A DNA stretch of 13,254 nt. Origin: an uncultured Pseudogracilibacillus sp. Its GTDB lineage: Bacteria > Bacillota > Bacilli > Bacillales > Amphibacillaceae. Made by a program: the position numbers and the translations under genes. This document shows, piece after piece, positions 1-9,074 of the stretch. The notes beneath the pieces are model-generated. The model did not search any database, was not told the origin of the DNA, and saw only the letters and a list, made by a program, of their open reading frames with translations. Location: the NCBI GenBank assembly GCA_937960785.1, contig CALGOZ010000093.1:1-13254 (forward strand), read 5' to 3'. The stretch's first letter is position 1, and each line of letters starts with the position of its first letter.

Positions 1-337
1 CACGGCAGAACCCTCCAATGGGTAAGTTGAAACACATTCTCACTAACTCTTACACAGTAGATCACTCCACTGGGTAAGTTGAAACATATTTTCAATAACT
101 CTTACACGGTGGAACCCTCCAGTGAGTAAGTTGAAACACATTTTCAAGAACTCTTACACGGCAGAACCCTCCAGTGAGTAAGTCTAGACACTATTTCTCT
201 TAAACTTACACAGTAGATCACTCCACTGAGTAAGTTGAAACACATTCTCACTAACTCTTACACAGTAGAGCCTTCCAGTGAGTAAGTAGACGAAATCTTT
301 ACAAGCAACCTACACAAGGGAGACCTCCGGTAAGTAG
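1..337. repeat. 52-bp tandem repeat array, about 6.5 copies
   Basis: The string TACAC recurs at 51, 103, 155, 207, 259 and 311, an exact 52-bp period; a partial unit begins at 1 and the unit starting at 311 decays. Within each unit a core of about 30 bp (CTTACAC, a variable middle, CTCCAnTGrGTAAGT) is kept best, while the other 21 bp is similar in four units and diverged in the units at 155 and 259. The core is an imperfect dyad: in the copy at 204-235, ACTTAC-A-CAGT faces ACTG-A-GTAAGT with one mismatch. Two core subtypes exist, one with GTAGATCACTCCACTG and one with GCAGAACCCTCCAGTG. The period is not a multiple of three, which argues against coding. Function unknown; the array continues beyond the left edge. 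Confidence 0.93.
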
Positions 338-503
338 ATGCTAGGCTTTTTCACTTTTTCTTATCAAATGACGACTTACGCGAAATAAAATCACCTGTTT
401 TTATACAATTCTTTTACCTAGAAGTCCACAAATAATAAGTTAAAGCAACCCTCTTTTGAACCCCCCCGCACACTTATACAATATGCAACTATAGTCTATT
501 TTT
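338..503. other. AT-rich intergenic stretch, nothing recognised
   Basis: This stretch lies between the 52-bp repeat array and the terminator of the arginine operon. I see no open frame with a ribosome-binding site, no convincing promoter and no strong hairpin. A run of seven C at 461-467 is the only compositional oddity. Confidence 0.6.
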
Positions 504-555
504 AATATAAAAAAGTTGAGTAGCCTTAACGATAATTCGTTCAAAACTACTCAAC
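504..555 (-). terminator. Rho-independent terminator of the arginine operon
   Basis: Read on the minus strand, GTTGAGTAG (547-555) pairs perfectly with CTACTCAAC (515-523). The loop contains a further inner stem (AACGA at 537-541 with TCGTT at 528-532). The second arm is followed at once by TTTTTTATATT (504-514). It lies about 50 bp past the argF stop codon, where an operon terminator is expected. Confidence 0.9.
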
Positions 556-606
556 GGGGGATAATATAACAAAACTTAAGAGTTATAGCATATTTACAAA
601 AACAAA

Positions 607-1569
607 CTATTCAACTAAAGAAGCTAACACTGCTTTTTGTGCATGGAGACGGTTTTCTGCTTGGTCGAAGACGACGGAATTCTCACTGTCGATTACAGAG
701 TCCGTCACTTCTTCGTTCCGCCGAGCTGGCAAACAATGCATAAACATATAATCGGCTTTTGCATGACTTACGAGGGTATCATTTACTTGATAATCTTTAA
801 AAGCTCGCTGTCGCTCTTCCATCTCCTCTTCGAATCCCATACTTGCCCAGACATCAGTATAAATGATATCGGCATCTTGAACCGCTTCAATAGGATCTTT
901 TGTTTGGACAATCACCGCGCCGGATTTGTCGGCTGCTTCTTTCGCTTCTTGTAAAATTCTATCTTCTACCTCGTAACCTTCCGGGACACCGATATAACAG
1001 TTTATTCCCATAATTGCACATCCCATAATAAGCGAATTAGAAACATTATTCCCATCGCCTACATATGTGAACTTTAGTCCCTCAAAACTACCTTTCTTCT
1101 CATAAATCGTCATTAAATCCGTCAATATTTGACATGGATGAGCAGAGTCGGTTAGACCATTAATAACCGGTACAGAAGAAAACTCTGCCATTTCTTCAAC
1201 GATTTCATGACCAAAAGTTCGGATCATAATGACATCGACATAACGTGCGAGAACGCGAGCAGTATCGGCGATTGTCTCGCCGTTACCAATTTGTAAATCA
1301 TTTCGATTTAAAAACTGCGCCTGCCCACCTAATTGATACATTCCGGTTTCAAACGAGACGCGAGTCCGTGTAGAGGACTTTTCGAAAATCATCGCGAGCG
1401 TCTTTCCGTCCAAATAGCGATGGGGAATACCTTCTTTTTGCATCTTCTTTAATTCAATCGCAAAATGAATTAAATCGAGTAACTCTTCCTTTGTATATTC
1501 ACTAATCGCTAAAAAGTCGCGACCTTTTAATTTATTTCTCATTTCTTCGACTACTGGTGAGTATGTCAT
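607..1569 (-). CDS. argF: Ornithine carbamoyltransferase (anabolic)
   Basis: Cytosolic enzyme that joins carbamoyl phosphate and ornithine to make citrulline. The 320-residue protein has the usual family length and all signature motifs: the carbamoyl-phosphate loop SSTRTR at residues 65-70, HPCQ at 144-147, the ornithine-side DVWASMG at 239-245 and HCLPAR at 278-283. The start ATG shares four bases (ATGA) with the carB stop, and the Shine-Dalgarno-like AAAGGGAAGTGG lies inside the end of carB, so translation is probably coupled. It is the last gene of the operon; the terminator follows about 50 bp downstream. An anabolic role (argF rather than catabolic arcB) is inferred from its place among biosynthetic genes and the absence of arcA or arcC nearby. 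Confidence 0.96.
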   Translation of the reverse strand: MTYSPVVEEMRNKLKGRDFLAISEYTKEELLDLIHFAIELKKMQKEGIPHRYLDGKTLAMIFEKSSTRTRVSFETGMYQLGGQAQFLNRNDLQIGNGETIADTARVLARYVDVIMIRTFGHEIVEEMAEFSSVPVINGLTDSAHPCQILTDLMTIYEKKGSFEGLKFTYVGDGNNVSNSLIMGCAIMGINCYIGVPEGYEVEDRILQEAKEAADKSGAVIVQTKDPIEAVQDADIIYTDVWASMGFEEEMEERQRAFKDYQVNDTLVSHAKADYMFMHCLPARRNEEVTDSVIDSENSVVFDQAENRLHAQKAVLASLVE

Positions 1570-4500
1570 TGTAGGACCACTTCCCTTTCATAATCTAGTT
1601 GATACTGTTCGAGCGTTTTTACTTCGGTCGTCGGTTCCATCATTTCGGTAAAGGCTCGTAAGGTTTCCTCCGCTGTAAAGACGAGTAAATCAAATTCCAA
1701 TGCACGCTCTCGAATACGACGGTCACCATTTCCTTCTGGATGATAGATTGCATAGGCTTCCTCCGAGCGTATCCATTCTTCTATTTCTTCAAAGGATGTT
1801 AGTTTAGACGCATCGACCACTAATAAATTAACTAACTTCCCTGTTTCTTTTAAATTGCTAATTTCCTCTTTAGACGTAAAAGCTAAGAGTTGTTTTGGTG
1901 TTTTCTTATAAGCCTGTTCTAACGCTTCATTCCATAAAAATGCCTTTTGTAAGCTAGAATCGTAACGATTAGAGATGGCGATTAGCTCTCCGGTCGATTT
2001 CATTTCGGGTACTAGGTTCGGATCGACACCCGCTAATTTATTCGTTGAAAAAACTGGTGCTTTAACTGTGTAATAAGGTTGCTCTTGTAACAACTTCACA
2101 TCACCACAAATTTGTTTTAAAGATTCTCCCAGTAATGTTCGTGTTGCAATTTCAATCATGTTTACAGCAGTTACTTTACTTATTACCGGAACCGTACGTG
2201 AAGCCCTTGGATTAACCTCTAACACGTACAAAGTATCCTTGTATAACACGTATTGGATATTAAAAATCCCTTTAAAAGAAAGACCTTTTGCAATGCGTTC
2301 GGCATAAGTGACGACTTTATCTTTTATTTCAGAGGATAACGAAACTGGTGGTGTCACAGCCATACTATCTCCGGAATGAACACCTGCTTTTTCAATATGC
2401 TCGAAAATCGCCGGGATAAAAATCGTTTCGCCATCAGTGACGACATCGACTTCGATTTCTTTACCCCGATAATAGGCATCCACTAATAAAGGATAGGCAT
2501 CTTCGTTTACATTGGTAGCGATATACTTTCGTAAACTAGCCTCATCTTCAAAAATTTCCATCCCTCTTCCACCAATGACATACGACGGACGAATTAAAAT
2601 CGGATAACCAATCTCTTCTACCTTTTTAAATAGTTCCACTTCGTTATTTGCAATTAGTCCTGGAATATGAGGTACATTAATAGACTGTAAATATTGGTAA
2701 AACCGATCCCTGTCTTCTAGTTGATCAATCGTATCCATCGTCGTTCCAAAAAATTCAACTCCCGCTTCTTCTAAGTCTTTCACCAAATTTAATGCCGTTT
2801 GACCGCCAAACTGCACAATTACTTGCTCGATTCCTTCTAACTCCATAATAAGAAGCACATCTTCAGACGTTATTGGTTCGACAATTAAGCGATCAGCAAG
2901 TTCATAATCTGTACTTACTGTCGCTGGGTTATTATTTATAAGAACCGTTTCGTACTTCTCCTTTTGTAATGCTAATACACCATGGACAGAGCAGTAATCG
3001 AATTCAATTCCTTGCCCGATTTGAATTGGCCCTGAGCCAACCATCAATACTTTACGTTCTACTTTTCGTGCTGGCTTATAGGTTCCTTTTTGCCAAGTCG
3101 TATAAAAATAACTATAATCCTTCGCTTGATCCGCAGAATAAGCCGTTATTTTACCGTAGGTTGGCATTATTTCAAACTTTAAAAGACGCTCTTGTAATGC
3201 TGCTTCCGAACAATTCCACTTCTCGCATAGAAACCGATTCGTAAAGCCTGCCTGCTTAATTTGTAAAAGTTCTTCCGCTGTAACTGTGGAAAAGGTCCAT
3301 TCGTTCTCAATTTTTTGTTCGAATGTAATTAGTTTTTTCATTTCTTTTAAAAAGAATGGATCGATTTTCGTAATCGAATGAATACGATCAATTGTGACTT
3401 CACGACGGAACAACTCTAATATGGCAAAAAATCGACGATCATCCGGTTTGGTTAATAATTCTTCTAATACTTCATAATCAAAAGTCGTTAATTCGACTAA
3501 ACGTAAATGATCGAGCTCCAAATCTAAAGAACGAATCGCTTTTTGCATACCGGCTGCGATTGATTTTTCAATCGCCATTACTTCCCCTGTCGCCTTCATT
3601 TGCGTTCCTAGTTTACGTTCGGCATCCTTTAGTTTATTAAAAGGGAAACTAGGAAACTTAACGACAACATAATCAAACGTTGGTTCATAGGTGGCAAGGG
3701 TTTTTTCCATTTTTGGAAATGAAAGTTCATCTAACGTCATACCTAAACTTAATTTAGTTGCAATTTTTGCAATCGGATACCCAGTTGCTTTAGAGGCAAG
3801 GGCGCTCGAGCGACTTACTCGCGGATTCACTTCAATAACGATGTAATCTTGCGTCGCTTCGTTGTAGGCTAATTGAACGTTACAAGCACCGATAATACCA
3901 AGTTCATCGACGATTGAAAGGGATGCGTCACGTAACTTTTCAATCTCGCTTGCAGCTAACGTTTGAATCGGAGCTACGACGATCGAATCTCCCGTATGCA
4001 CTCCAACTGGATCGATATTTTCCATATGACAAACGATGACCGATTGCCCTTTTCGATCCCGAACGACTTCGAATTCTATCTCCTTCCAACCGGCGATACT
4101 TTCTTCAATTAGGCATTGTTCGATTGGACTTGCCCGTAAACCACGTATAACATAGGTTCGTAATGATTCCTCATCCGTGGCTATGCCACCTCCAGAGCCT
4201 CCTAACGTATAGGCCGGTCGGATAATAATTGGAAATCCAACCTGATTACTAAACGCTAACGCTTCTTCAACATCACTTACAATCGTATTAGCCGCAATTG
4301 GCTCTCCTAATGATTCCATCATATTGCGGAAAAGTTCCCGATCTTCTCCCCTTGCTATCGAATCAATTGGTGTACCAAGTACTTCGACATTATATTTTGT
4401 TAAAATTCCTACCTCATCTAATTGAAAAATTAAATTTAAACCGGTTTGCCCACTTACTGTCGCTAAAATGCCATCGGGCTTTTCCTTTTTAATAATTTGT

Positions 4501-4724
4501 TCGATATTATTTACCGTTAGCGGTTCAAAATAGACGTAATCCGCAATATGTTGGTCCGTCATAATCGTCGCTGGATTGTTATTAATTAACACGACCTCAC
4601 ATCCAGCTTCTTTTAAAGTCACACAAGCCTGAGTTCCCGAATAGTCGAACTCCGCCGCTTGACCAATGACGATTGGACCAGAACCAATAACTAACACTTT
4701 TTTAATATGATCAAACTTGGGCAT
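1566..4724 (-). CDS. carB: Carbamoyl-phosphate synthase large subunit, arginine type
   Basis: Makes carbamoyl phosphate from bicarbonate, ATP and ammonia, the ammonia normally being channelled from a small glutaminase subunit. The 1052 residues contain the duplicated synthetase architecture: VLVIGSGPIVIGQAAEFDYS at 10-29, ATP-grasp glycine loop RPAYTLGGSGGG at 169-180, EVNPRVSRSS at 298-307, a helical middle part at about 400-550, then the second half beginning KVLMVGSGPIQIGQ near 558, with RPSYVIGGRGME further on. The last 110 or so residues (from about 942) occupy the position of the allosteric MGS-like domain but are diverged, as expected for arginine-repressible rather than pyrimidine-repressible enzymes. 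AAAGGAGG sits 9 bp before the ATG. The usual partner gene carA is not in this operon. Confidence 0.95.
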   Translation of the reverse strand: MPKFDHIKKVLVIGSGPIVIGQAAEFDYSGTQACVTLKEAGCEVVLINNNPATIMTDQHIADYVYFEPLTVNNIEQIIKKEKPDGILATVSGQTGLNLIFQLDEVGILTKYNVEVLGTPIDSIARGEDRELFRNMMESLGEPIAANTIVSDVEEALAFSNQVGFPIIIRPAYTLGGSGGGIATDEESLRTYVIRGLRASPIEQCLIEESIAGWKEIEFEVVRDRKGQSVIVCHMENIDPVGVHTGDSIVVAPIQTLAASEIEKLRDASLSIVDELGIIGACNVQLAYNEATQDYIVIEVNPRVSRSSALASKATGYPIAKIATKLSLGMTLDELSFPKMEKTLATYEPTFDYVVVKFPSFPFNKLKDAERKLGTQMKATGEVMAIEKSIAAGMQKAIRSLDLELDHLRLVELTTFDYEVLEELLTKPDDRRFFAILELFRREVTIDRIHSITKIDPFFLKEMKKLITFEQKIENEWTFSTVTAEELLQIKQAGFTNRFLCEKWNCSEAALQERLLKFEIMPTYGKITAYSADQAKDYSYFYTTWQKGTYKPARKVERKVLMVGSGPIQIGQGIEFDYCSVHGVLALQKEKYETVLINNNPATVSTDYELADRLIVEPITSEDVLLIMELEGIEQVIVQFGGQTALNLVKDLEEAGVEFFGTTMDTIDQLEDRDRFYQYLQSINVPHIPGLIANNEVELFKKVEEIGYPILIRPSYVIGGRGMEIFEDEASLRKYIATNVNEDAYPLLVDAYYRGKEIEVDVVTDGETIFIPAIFEHIEKAGVHSGDSMAVTPPVSLSSEIKDKVVTYAERIAKGLSFKGIFNIQYVLYKDTLYVLEVNPRASRTVPVISKVTAVNMIEIATRTLLGESLKQICGDVKLLQEQPYYTVKAPVFSTNKLAGVDPNLVPEMKSTGELIAISNRYDSSLQKAFLWNEALEQAYKKTPKQLLAFTSKEEISNLKETGKLVNLLVVDASKLTSFEEIEEWIRSEEAYAIYHPEGNGDRRIRERALEFDLLVFTAEETLRAFTEMMEPTTEVKTLEQYQLDYEREVVLQ

Positions 4725-4756
4725 CCGTGTTGCCTCCTTTTTTCACCCAACAATGA

Positions 4757-5902
4757 TTACGAGTTAAATTGTGCTAAAACAAACTTTATTTTATCTAAAG
4801 CGTGATCGATTTCTACTTCAGATACAGTAAGTGGTGGTAATAAACGTAATACATTGTCTCCTGCTACTAAAGTCAACAATCCAGTTTCGATTAATTTCGT
4901 TACAACTTCATTAATCGGCACCTCGAGTTCAATACCGATCATTAGACCTTTTTGTCGAATTGTTTTGACTTGTTTTAAAGATTTGATATCTGAATGTAAC
5001 CGGCGGGAAAAATAATCAGCCCGTTCTTTCACTTGGTATAAAAATTTATCATCAAAAACTGTCTCTAATACCGCTTTAGCCGCAGCCATTGCGACTGGAT
5101 TACCACCGAATGTCGAGCCATGGGAACCAGGGCCAAAATTTTCCCCAAGTTCCTTCGATGCGACCATCGCACCTACCGGAAGTCCATTACCTAAGCCTTT
5201 CGCTAATGTGAAAATATCTGGTTGAATATGAAAATGCTCATAGGCAAAACGCTTCCCCGTACGACCAATTCCGGTTTGAATTTCATCTATGATAAGTAAA
5301 AGGCCTTCTTCTTTACAAAGTGTATTTAGTTCAGTTATAAACTCCTTAGTTGCTGGGATGACTCCACCTTCACCTTGCACAAGCTCTAACATCACTGCTG
5401 CTGTATCTTGATCGATTAACTTTTTGACTGAATCAATATCGTTGAAAGTTGCGTAGACGAACTCTTTTAACATTGGACCAAAACCTTCACGAACTTTCTC
5501 TTGTCCCGTTGCTGCCATTGTTGCAAAAGTACGACCATGAAAAGATTGGGTAAAGGTAATAATCTTCTCTTTTGCTGTTGCTTTCCGCGCTAACTTAATG
5601 GCTGCTTCGTTCGCCTCCGCACCACTATTACAAAAAAACACGTAATTCCCTACACTATTTTCCGTTATTAACTTTGCTACTTCTTGTTGAATTGGTTGGA
5701 AATATAAATTAGATACGTGCCAATATTTAGACAATTGTGCTTCTATAGCTTCCTGTACTTGCGGTGGACGATGGCCTAAATTACAAACACCAATTCCTGA
5801 ACCGAAATCTAAATAAGTTTTACCATCAGTATCGATGACTTCTGTTCCTTTTGCTTCTTTTACATGTACATCGTAACGATTATACGTAGGAAATAATGCC
5901 AT
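4757..5902 (-). CDS. argD: Acetylornithine aminotransferase
   Basis: PLP-dependent class III aminotransferase that converts N-acetylglutamate semialdehyde to N-acetylornithine with glutamate as amino donor. The 381 residues match the family length. Visible motifs are the phosphate-binding CNSGAEANE (91-99), SFHGRT (120-125), the cofactor-ring aspartate D206 in IIDEIQTGIGRTGK, and the Schiff-base lysine K235 in TLAKGLGNGLP. The assignment to argD rather than another omega-aminotransferase rests on both sequence style and the operon. The ATG is preceded by TAGGAGCGGATA, a 12-base string identical to that before argC. It is separated from argB by 99 bp, the widest gap in the operon, and from carB by only 32 bp. 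Confidence 0.95.
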   Translation of the reverse strand: MALFPTYNRYDVHVKEAKGTEVIDTDGKTYLDFGSGIGVCNLGHRPPQVQEAIEAQLSKYWHVSNLYFQPIQQEVAKLITENSVGNYVFFCNSGAEANEAAIKLARKATAKEKIITFTQSFHGRTFATMAATGQEKVREGFGPMLKEFVYATFNDIDSVKKLIDQDTAAVMLELVQGEGGVIPATKEFITELNTLCKEEGLLLIIDEIQTGIGRTGKRFAYEHFHIQPDIFTLAKGLGNGLPVGAMVASKELGENFGPGSHGSTFGGNPVAMAAAKAVLETVFDDKFLYQVKERADYFSRRLHSDIKSLKQVKTIRQKGLMIGIELEVPINEVVTKLIETGLLTLVAGDNVLRLLPPLTVSEVEIDHALDKIKFVLAQFNS

Positions 5903-6001
5903 GTTTATATCCGCTCCTATTTATCTGTAATGAATCTTATTTTTTCTTTATTTTAATAACCTAATAAATTTTCTATTAATCTAACATACTATCTCAAACC
6001 G
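5903..6001 (-). other. 99-bp argB-argD intergenic gap
   Basis: Very AT-rich spacer inside an otherwise tightly packed operon. I see the argD ribosome-binding site but no clear promoter, terminator or arginine box. It could be a processing or internal initiation region, but nothing in the sequence establishes that. Confidence 0.5.
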
Positions 6002-6781
6002 TTATACTGGCATATGCGAATCAACGTGAATCGTCGTTCCTTTTAGTTCTGTTTTCGTTTTTAATTGAGAGTCTTTTCCATTTACGATCATTACCTTATG
6101 CACATTGCCATAGATCCCGTCTAATGCGGCTTCAACTTTCGGTATCATTCCACCGTAAATGACCCCTTTAGTAATTAACGATTCTACCTGAGAGGTCGTT
6201 ACATGTTCGAGTAATTTTCCATCGTGTAAAATTCCCGGAACATCCGTGACGAAAATTAATTCTTCAGCTCTTAACGCCGAGGCAATAGCTCCAGCTGCTG
6301 TATCAGCATTTACGTTATATCGTTTACCATCCTCGCCAAGGGCAATCGGAGAAATAACTGGGATTACATCTACGTCTAACAATTGACGTAATCGATCTGT
6401 ATTTACGTAAGAAACTTCTCCTACTAAGCCGTATTTCTCCTTATCGATAGGTCGAGCGTGTAAAAACGTAAGATCAGAACCGGATAAACCGACCGCCTGT
6501 AAACCGAAAGAATTAACACGTCGGGTTAAGGCAGGATTTACCTTCCCAACGAGGACCATTTCTACAATATCCATCATTTCCTCAGTTGTTTTCCGTAAAC
6601 CATCGATAAATTCTGATTTGATTTGCAATTGTTCTAACATTTCACCGATTGCCGGACCGCCACCGTGTACGATGACTAGCTTTTTGCCTGCCTTTTGCAA
6701 ATAGCGTATATTTTCAAAAAATTGGTCCGACAAATCGTCTAGGGCACTACCGCCACACTTTAACACGATTATCTCATCCAC
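6002..6781 (-). CDS. argB: Acetylglutamate kinase
   Basis: Phosphorylates N-acetylglutamate with ATP, the second step of ornithine synthesis. I place the start at the GTG at 6781, giving 259 residues, because TAAGGAGAGG ends nine bases upstream of it (the TAA is the argJ stop) and the protein then opens in the normal family way, VDEIIVLKCGGS. A longer frame up to an ATG at 6826 would overlap argJ by 32 bp and add 15 atypical residues. Motifs: KCGGS near residue 8, the HGGGPAIGE glycine loop, DGLRKT, NVNADTAAGAIA, DVPGI and the C-terminal GGMIPKVEAA. It lacks the long N-terminal helix linked to arginine feedback in hexameric kinases, so strong arginine inhibition is not predicted. Confidence 0.95.
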   Translation of the reverse strand: MDEIIVLKCGGSALDDLSDQFFENIRYLQKAGKKLVIVHGGGPAIGEMLEQLQIKSEFIDGLRKTTEEMMDIVEMVLVGKVNPALTRRVNSFGLQAVGLSGSDLTFLHARPIDKEKYGLVGEVSYVNTDRLRQLLDVDVIPVISPIALGEDGKRYNVNADTAAGAIASALRAEELIFVTDVPGILHDGKLLEHVTTSQVESLITKGVIYGGMIPKVEAALDGIYGNVHKVMIVNGKDSQLKTKTELKGTTIHVDSHMPV

Positions 6782-6797
6782 CCGAAACCTCTCCTTA
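6782..6797 (-). promoter_or_regulatory. Shine-Dalgarno overlapping argJ stop, sets the argB GTG start
   Basis: On the minus strand the argJ stop TAA is the first part of TAAGGAGAGG, followed by TTTCGG and the GTG of argB. The Shine-Dalgarno thus begins inside the upstream stop codon, an arrangement that favours translational coupling and fixes the argB start at 6781. Confidence 0.85.
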
Positions 6798-8015
6798 CGT
6801 GCGATAGCTTGCATTAATGCGTACATAATCGTACGTTAAGTCACAACCCCAAGCCTTCGCTTTTCCTTCCCCTAAATGTAAATCAACGTTTATATTAATG
6901 ACGTCTCCTTTTAAATAGGCCGTCGCTTCTTCTTCTGAATACGTTACTGGAGCACTTCCTTTTAACAGCGGAATCGAACCGAGCGTTAAATCAATCGTAT
7001 CTGGATTAATTTCTACACCACTATAACCTACTGCTGCTATAATTCGACCCCAATTTGCATCGGCACCATAGACTGCTGTTTTTACTAACGAGGAGCCGAC
7101 GATTGCTTTTGCAACTTGACGTGCTGTTTCTTCCGATGTGGCTCCGGTTACTTCTACTTCGATTAATTTCGTCGCCCCTTCTCCATCTCGGGCAATTTGT
7201 TTCGCTAAATATTCACACGTTTTCTCTAAAGCCAATACAAACTGTCCCCAATCTGGATGCTCCTGAGTAAGGGTACCATGCCCCGCTGCTTCGCTTGCCA
7301 GTACTAACACCATATCGTTCGTCGATGTATCACCATCAACCGTTACATTGTTAAACGTACGATTAACGACTGCTCGGAGTAATTGTTCTAATACGTCTGA
7401 TTCAATCACCGCATCCGTCGTAATAAAGGCAAGCATCGTCCCCATGTTCGGTTCAATCATTCCGGAACCTTTTGCACAACCGGCTACGCTAACTCGTTTA
7501 CCTTCGATTTCTGTTTCATAGCAAATCGACTTTGGAAACGTATCAGTCGTCAAAATAGCTTCACTAAAGGCTTCTGCATGCGTTTGTGTCGTTCCGATTT
7601 CTAATTTTTCGATATGGGACGTTATTTTTTCCATTGGTAGTGGCTCACCGATTACACCGGTCGATGCTACTGCTACATATTCCGGCTTCGTTTGAAAAAC
7701 TTCTGCGGTTACTTGTTGCATCGTTTGCGCATCTTTTAAGCCTTTTGTTCCTGTACATGCATTCGCATTCCCACTATTTACAATTACTGCTTGCACTTTC
7801 TTCTCTTCGGTTAAGGTTTTTTTCGTCACTGTAATCGGTGCAGCGACAACTTTATTTAACGTATAGACGGCTGCTGCATTAGCTGGTCGCTCTGCATAGA
7901 TAACTCCTAAGTCCTTACGCTTACGCTTAACTCCAGAATGGAGACCTGCCGTTTTAAACCCTTTAGGTGTTACAATTGATCCATCTATTACTTCTGTCAA
8001 CTTGTTGTCGTTCAT
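6795..8015 (-). CDS. argJ: Glutamate N-acetyltransferase / amino-acid acetyltransferase
   Basis: Moves the acetyl group from N-acetylornithine to glutamate, recycling acetate in the pathway; bifunctional forms also make N-acetylglutamate from acetyl-CoA. The 406 residues match the family. The precursor cleaves itself before a conserved threonine: here KGSGMIEPNMGTML places that bond between G192 and the nucleophile T193. STG at 118-120 corresponds to the oxyanion-hole segment. Most relatives have Ala rather than Gly before the threonine, but Gly is a conservative change. AAAGGAG lies 8 bp before the ATG, and the argC stop is 21 bp upstream. No argA or argE is present here, which is consistent with a bifunctional enzyme, but the sequence cannot prove it. 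Confidence 0.95.
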   Translation of the reverse strand: MNDNKLTEVIDGSIVTPKGFKTAGLHSGVKRKRKDLGVIYAERPANAAAVYTLNKVVAAPITVTKKTLTEEKKVQAVIVNSGNANACTGTKGLKDAQTMQQVTAEVFQTKPEYVAVASTGVIGEPLPMEKITSHIEKLEIGTTQTHAEAFSEAILTTDTFPKSICYETEIEGKRVSVAGCAKGSGMIEPNMGTMLAFITTDAVIESDVLEQLLRAVVNRTFNNVTVDGDTSTNDMVLVLASEAAGHGTLTQEHPDWGQFVLALEKTCEYLAKQIARDGEGATKLIEVEVTGATSEETARQVAKAIVGSSLVKTAVYGADANWGRIIAAVGYSGVEINPDTIDLTLGSIPLLKGSAPVTYSEEEATAYLKGDVININVDLHLGEGKAKAWGCDLTYDYVRINASYRT

Positions 8016-8036
8016 TGTAAATCTCCTTTAAGCTAA

Positions 8037-9074
8037 TTATGGGTAAATTGGCATTAGTTGAAGTCCTGTCGTTTCCTTAAAACCAAACAATAGATTCATA
8101 TTTTGTACCGCTTGCCCAGCAGCACCTTTTACTAAATTATCAATCGCCGTAACAATCGTAATTCGGTTCGTTCGCTCATCATAAGTCATTCCAATGTCGC
8201 AAAAGTTCGAACTGTATACTTCCTTAGTCGCTGGAAACGTTCCTTTCTTATGAATTCTAATGAAAAAATTATCCTTATACTGTTCACTGTACAGTTCATA
8301 CAACTTAGCAGTCGTTATCTCTTTCGTTGCTGTAGCATACATCGTCGCTAAAATACCTCGAGTCATCGGTGCTAAATGCGGTGAGAATGTGACTGCTTCG
8401 ATTCGATTATTATATAAACGTAAGCCTTGTTCAATTTCTGGTGTATGTTGATGTTCATTTGCTTTATATATTTTAAAGTTATCATTCGTCTCTGCGTAAT
8501 GAGTCGCTTGAGATAATCCTTTTCCTGCGCCACTTACACCTGTTTTAGCATCGATAATAATCGATGATTCATCAATTATGTTTTCTTTTACTAATGGTAA
8601 TAATCCGAGTAAAACCCCTGTCGGAAAACATCCCGGATTTGCAACTAAGCTCGCCCCTTTTAACGTTTCTTCATTCCACTCAGTTAAGCCGTATACTGCT
8701 TGATCTAGCAAACTTTGCTCTGTAGCTTCGAGACCGTACCACGCTTCGTAAACTTGTCGGTCTTTTATTCGAAAGTCCCCGGACAAATCGATTACTTTTA
8801 ATCCTTTATTCAAAAGCATCGGAGCTAACTTTCTAGCTACTCCATTCGGTGTTGCTGTAAAAACGAGATCGACTTCTTTTGCTAATGTATCGATATCTGC
8901 CTCTTCCAATGTATGTTCGATAAATGATTCCATATGCGGATAACTAGACGCTAAACGCTTTCCAAACATACTCGAGGCATGAATGGAGTGAATGGATACA
9001 CGTGGATGGTTATGCAATAAACGCACTAATTCCGCACCGCTATAACCTGTTGCCCCAACAACTGCTACTTTCAT
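8037..9074 (-). CDS. argC: N-acetyl-gamma-glutamyl-phosphate reductase
   Basis: NADPH-dependent reduction of N-acetylglutamyl phosphate to the semialdehyde. The 345 residues are of normal length. The N-terminus has the dinucleotide-binding VAVVGATGYSGAELVRLL (residues 3-20). The catalytic cysteine is C149 in NPGCFPTG, and the catalytic histidine lies in EHQHTPEI (H208 or H210). First gene of the operon: TAGGAGCGGATA precedes the ATG by about 10 bp, and the promoter and arginine box lie just upstream, leaving a short leader of about 27 nt. It reads away from the hydrolase gene at 9417 across a 342-bp shared intergenic region. Confidence 0.96.
   Translation of the reverse strand: MKVAVVGATGYSGAELVRLLHNHPRVSIHSIHASSMFGKRLASSYPHMESFIEHTLEEADIDTLAKEVDLVFTATPNGVARKLAPMLLNKGLKVIDLSGDFRIKDRQVYEAWYGLEATEQSLLDQAVYGLTEWNEETLKGASLVANPGCFPTGVLLGLLPLVKENIIDESSIIIDAKTGVSGAGKGLSQATHYAETNDNFKIYKANEHQHTPEIEQGLRLYNNRIEAVTFSPHLAPMTRGILATMYATATKEITTAKLYELYSEQYKDNFFIRIHKKGTFPATKEVYSSNFCDIGMTYDERTNRITIVTAIDNLVKGAAGQAVQNMNLLFGFKETTGLQLMPIYP

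Noticed and set aside
1..337. CRISPR array, because of a conserved core of about 30 bp with 21-bp intervals
   Set aside because: The intervals are largely the same sequence in four of the units, the core itself varies, and no cas gene is present. It is a tandem repeat.
637..954. 105-residue plus-strand open frame inside argF
   Set aside because: It is antisense to a clear ornithine carbamoyltransferase gene and has no matching family pattern.
6782..6826. Longer argB start at the ATG at 6826
   Set aside because: It would overlap argJ by 32 bp and add residues not typical of the family, whereas the GTG at 6781 has a strong, well-spaced ribosome-binding site.
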